NCBI GenBank assembly: GCA_002167365.1
Contig: NHCU01000034.1
Span: 4,206 to 10,497, forward strand
Length of the DNA stretch: 6,292 nucleotides
Source: Betaproteobacteria bacterium TMED41
GTDB taxonomy: Bacteria > Pseudomonadota > Gammaproteobacteria > Burkholderiales > Burkholderiaceae_A
Direction of reading: 5' to 3'
Of this stretch, positions 5,112 to 6,292 are shown in pieces. The position numbers were made by a program, and so were the translations under genes. Each line of letters begins with the position of its first letter. Positions within the stretch are counted from its first letter, which is position 1. The notes under the pieces are model-generated. The model did no database searches. It was given only the letters and a program-made list of their open reading frames with translations, and was not told the origin of the DNA.

Positions 5112-6143
5112 ATGTTTAAAAATTTACAAAAAAATACCGTCATTAAACTTTTGATCACATCTCAGTTGCTTTTTTTTATCCTTACTGCTGAAGCTAAAAC
5201 ACAGAAAAAAAACTGGTTAAAAGATAAAGAAGTTGTTGAATTTATTAGTCATATGAGTAAAAAACATGACTTTTCCTTGCAGTATCTTCGAACCAACTTT
5301 AAAAAGCTGAAGTACCAAAAATCTGCCTTCAAGCTAATTAATCCCCCAAAAAAAGAAAAAAAGAAAAAAAGAAAATCATGGCAAGACTATAAGAATCGTT
5401 TTGTTACTGAAAAAGCCATCAAGGATGGTAGGTCGTATATGATCAAATATAGAAAAACATTAGAAAGAGCTTCTGAAAAGTATGGAGTTCCAGCAAATGT
5501 AATTGTAGGTATCCTTGGGGTTGAAACACGGTATGGGACCATAACAGGCAATTATAGAGTGATCGATACGCTCGCCACCTTTGCATTTGAGGATTTTAAA
5601 AGAAAAAAATTTTTTTTAAATGAATTGGAGCACCTATTTCTATTGGCCAGAGAGAATAATATTGACGTTAAAAGTTTCAAGGGATCTTTTGCTGGCGCCA
5701 TTGGAATTCCTCAATTCATGCCTAGCAGTTGGAGAAACTTTGCAGTTGACTTTGACAAAGACGGAAAAATAAATCTTTTAAAAAGTCCACAGGATGCAAT
5801 CGGTTCTGTTGCAAATTATTTATCCATTCATGGTTGGAAAGCAAATGAAGCATCTCATGCACCGATTTATCCACAAAAAAATTTAAATCCCTCAAAATTT
5901 GTTGCAAGCTCCTTAAAGGCTGAATCCAACATAAAAGATTTAGCAAAGGCAGGCTTTATTTTGGATTCTGGTTTATTTCCCCCTAGTTTGAATGCCAGTC
6001 TCATTGATCTGCCTGAAAAAGATGGTACCGTCAAATATTGGCTTGCAACCCAAAATTTTTTTGCGGTTACAAAATACAATAGGAGTTTCATGTACGCAGC
6101 TGCAGTTTTTTCTCTTGCAGAATCAATCACTCCAAAAATATAG
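5112..6143 (+). CDS. mltB: Periplasmic lytic murein transglycosylase, MltB family
   Basis: MltB-type enzymes cleave the MurNAc-GlcNAc bond of peptidoglycan with formation of 1,6-anhydroMurNAc. The 343-residue product begins with a signal peptide: basic start, hydrophobic core at about 11-25, and a likely cut after AEA at 26-28. There is no lipobox cysteine, so unlike E. coli MltB it is predicted to be soluble in the periplasm. The catalytic Glu138 is in GVETRYG (136-142). AGAIGIPQFMPSSW (194-207), the DFDKDGKINL calcium-loop-like segment (213-222), VANYLSIHGW (233-242) and a C-terminal YNRSFMYAAAV (322-332) complete the family pattern. A Lys-rich run at 80-88 lies in the N-terminal part. The ATG was chosen because it gives a proper signal peptide; no strong Shine-Dalgarno is visible. 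It is transcribed away from rpsP and ends five bases from rlmB. Confidence 0.93.
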   Translation: MFKNLQKNTVIKLLITSQLLFFILTAEAKTQKKNWLKDKEVVEFISHMSKKHDFSLQYLRTNFKKLKYQKSAFKLINPPKKEKKKKRKSWQDYKNRFVTEKAIKDGRSYMIKYRKTLERASEKYGVPANVIVGILGVETRYGTITGNYRVIDTLATFAFEDFKRKKFFLNELEHLFLLARENNIDVKSFKGSFAGAIGIPQFMPSSWRNFAVDFDKDGKINLLKSPQDAIGSVANYLSIHGWKANEASHAPIYPQKNLNPSKFVASSLKAESNIKDLAKAGFILDSGLFPPSLNASLIDLPEKDGTVKYWLATQNFFAVTKYNRSFMYAAAVFSLAESITPKI

Positions 6144-6148
6144 ATTTA

Positions 6149-6292
6149 TTAATTAGTATGAAACTTTTGCCTACAATCTTCGAACATTGATACTGCACAT
6201 GCAACGGAGATATTTAAACTCTCAACATCACCCCGCATTGGTAAACCAACTAAATGATCACAAAACTCACTGGTTCTTTTTTTTAGACCAGT
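6149..6292 (-). CDS. rlmB: C-terminal end of a TrmH/SpoU-family RNA 2'-O-methyltransferase, probably 23S rRNA Gm2251 methyltransferase RlmB
   Basis: The minus-strand frame is open from the window edge to TAA at 6151-6149, giving the last 47 residues; the start is outside. The segment CDHLVGLPMRGDVESLNISV contains the final motif of the SPOUT (TrmH) fold, in which the backbone around LPM and the Asn of SLN hold S-adenosylmethionine in the trefoil knot. The following helix (ACAVSMFEDCRQK) corresponds to the usual end of RlmB. RlmB methylates G2251 in the peptidyl-transferase P loop. The flavour fits RlmB best, but another TrmH-family paralogue is possible because only the C-terminus is visible. 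An A8 tract near the window edge is read through in frame here. Confidence 0.78.
   Translation of the reverse strand, partial: TGLKKRTSEFCDHLVGLPMRGDVESLNISVACAVSMFEDCRQKFHTN

Noticed and set aside
5722..6130. Two minus-strand open frames of 74 and 87 codons opposite mltB
   Set aside because: They are antisense shadows of the strongly conserved transglycosylase domain and show no recognisable motif or ribosome binding site.
6269..6292. Inverted repeat ACTGGT...ACCAGT with a T-rich loop at the right edge
   Set aside because: It lies inside the rlmB coding frame, codes for a normal family segment, and has no T-run after the stem. A terminator or attachment site there is unsupported.

Overview
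The window is a compact, AT-rich bacterial chromosome segment (roughly one third G+C by eye). Every recognisable gene is a core housekeeping gene. The rpsP-rimM-trmD-rplS operon is followed on the same strand by an atypical CobD/CbiB-like membrane protein, then by rsgA and orn. That order, the close match of orn and mltB to proteobacterial versions, gaps of only a few bases and tail-to-tail overlaps suggest a streamlined proteobacterium, most likely betaproteobacterial (Methylophilales/OM43-like). The lineage is inferred from gene order and remembered family sequences, not from a search.

Layout: (1) 1-189, + strand: C-terminal end of a gene that enters from the left, perhaps aat. (2) 186-743, - strand: orn with a GTG start. 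(3) 795-1808, + strand: rsgA, transcribed away from orn. (4) 1792-5033, - strand, the operon in transcription order: rpsP (5033-4764), rimM (about 4633-4124), trmD (4105-3330, reading frame broken), rplS (3326-2904) and the CobD/CbiB-like gene (2847-1792). A plausible promoter lies just upstream of rpsP. (5) 5112-6143, + strand: an exported MltB-type lytic transglycosylase. (6) 6149-6292, - strand: the C-terminal end of a TrmH-family 2'-O-methyltransferase, probably rlmB.

Most of these genes serve ribosome production and RNA handling. S16 and L19 are ribosomal proteins. RimM and RsgA mature the 30S subunit. TrmD methylates G37 of certain tRNAs, RlmB methylates 23S rRNA, and Orn clears the shortest RNA fragments. 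MltB and the CobD-like protein act at the envelope.

The main anomaly is trmD, which is normally essential. Its N- and C-terminal parts lie in different frames, and they join exactly at an A8 tract (transcribed strand) that has the form A AAA AAA in the zero frame. One extra A, or -1 slippage there, restores a full 258-residue TrmD with a well-matched junction. Independently, the residue aligned with the catalytic Asp169 is Glu. No mobile element, CRISPR array, tRNA or rRNA was seen, and I found no evidence of a new multi-gene system.
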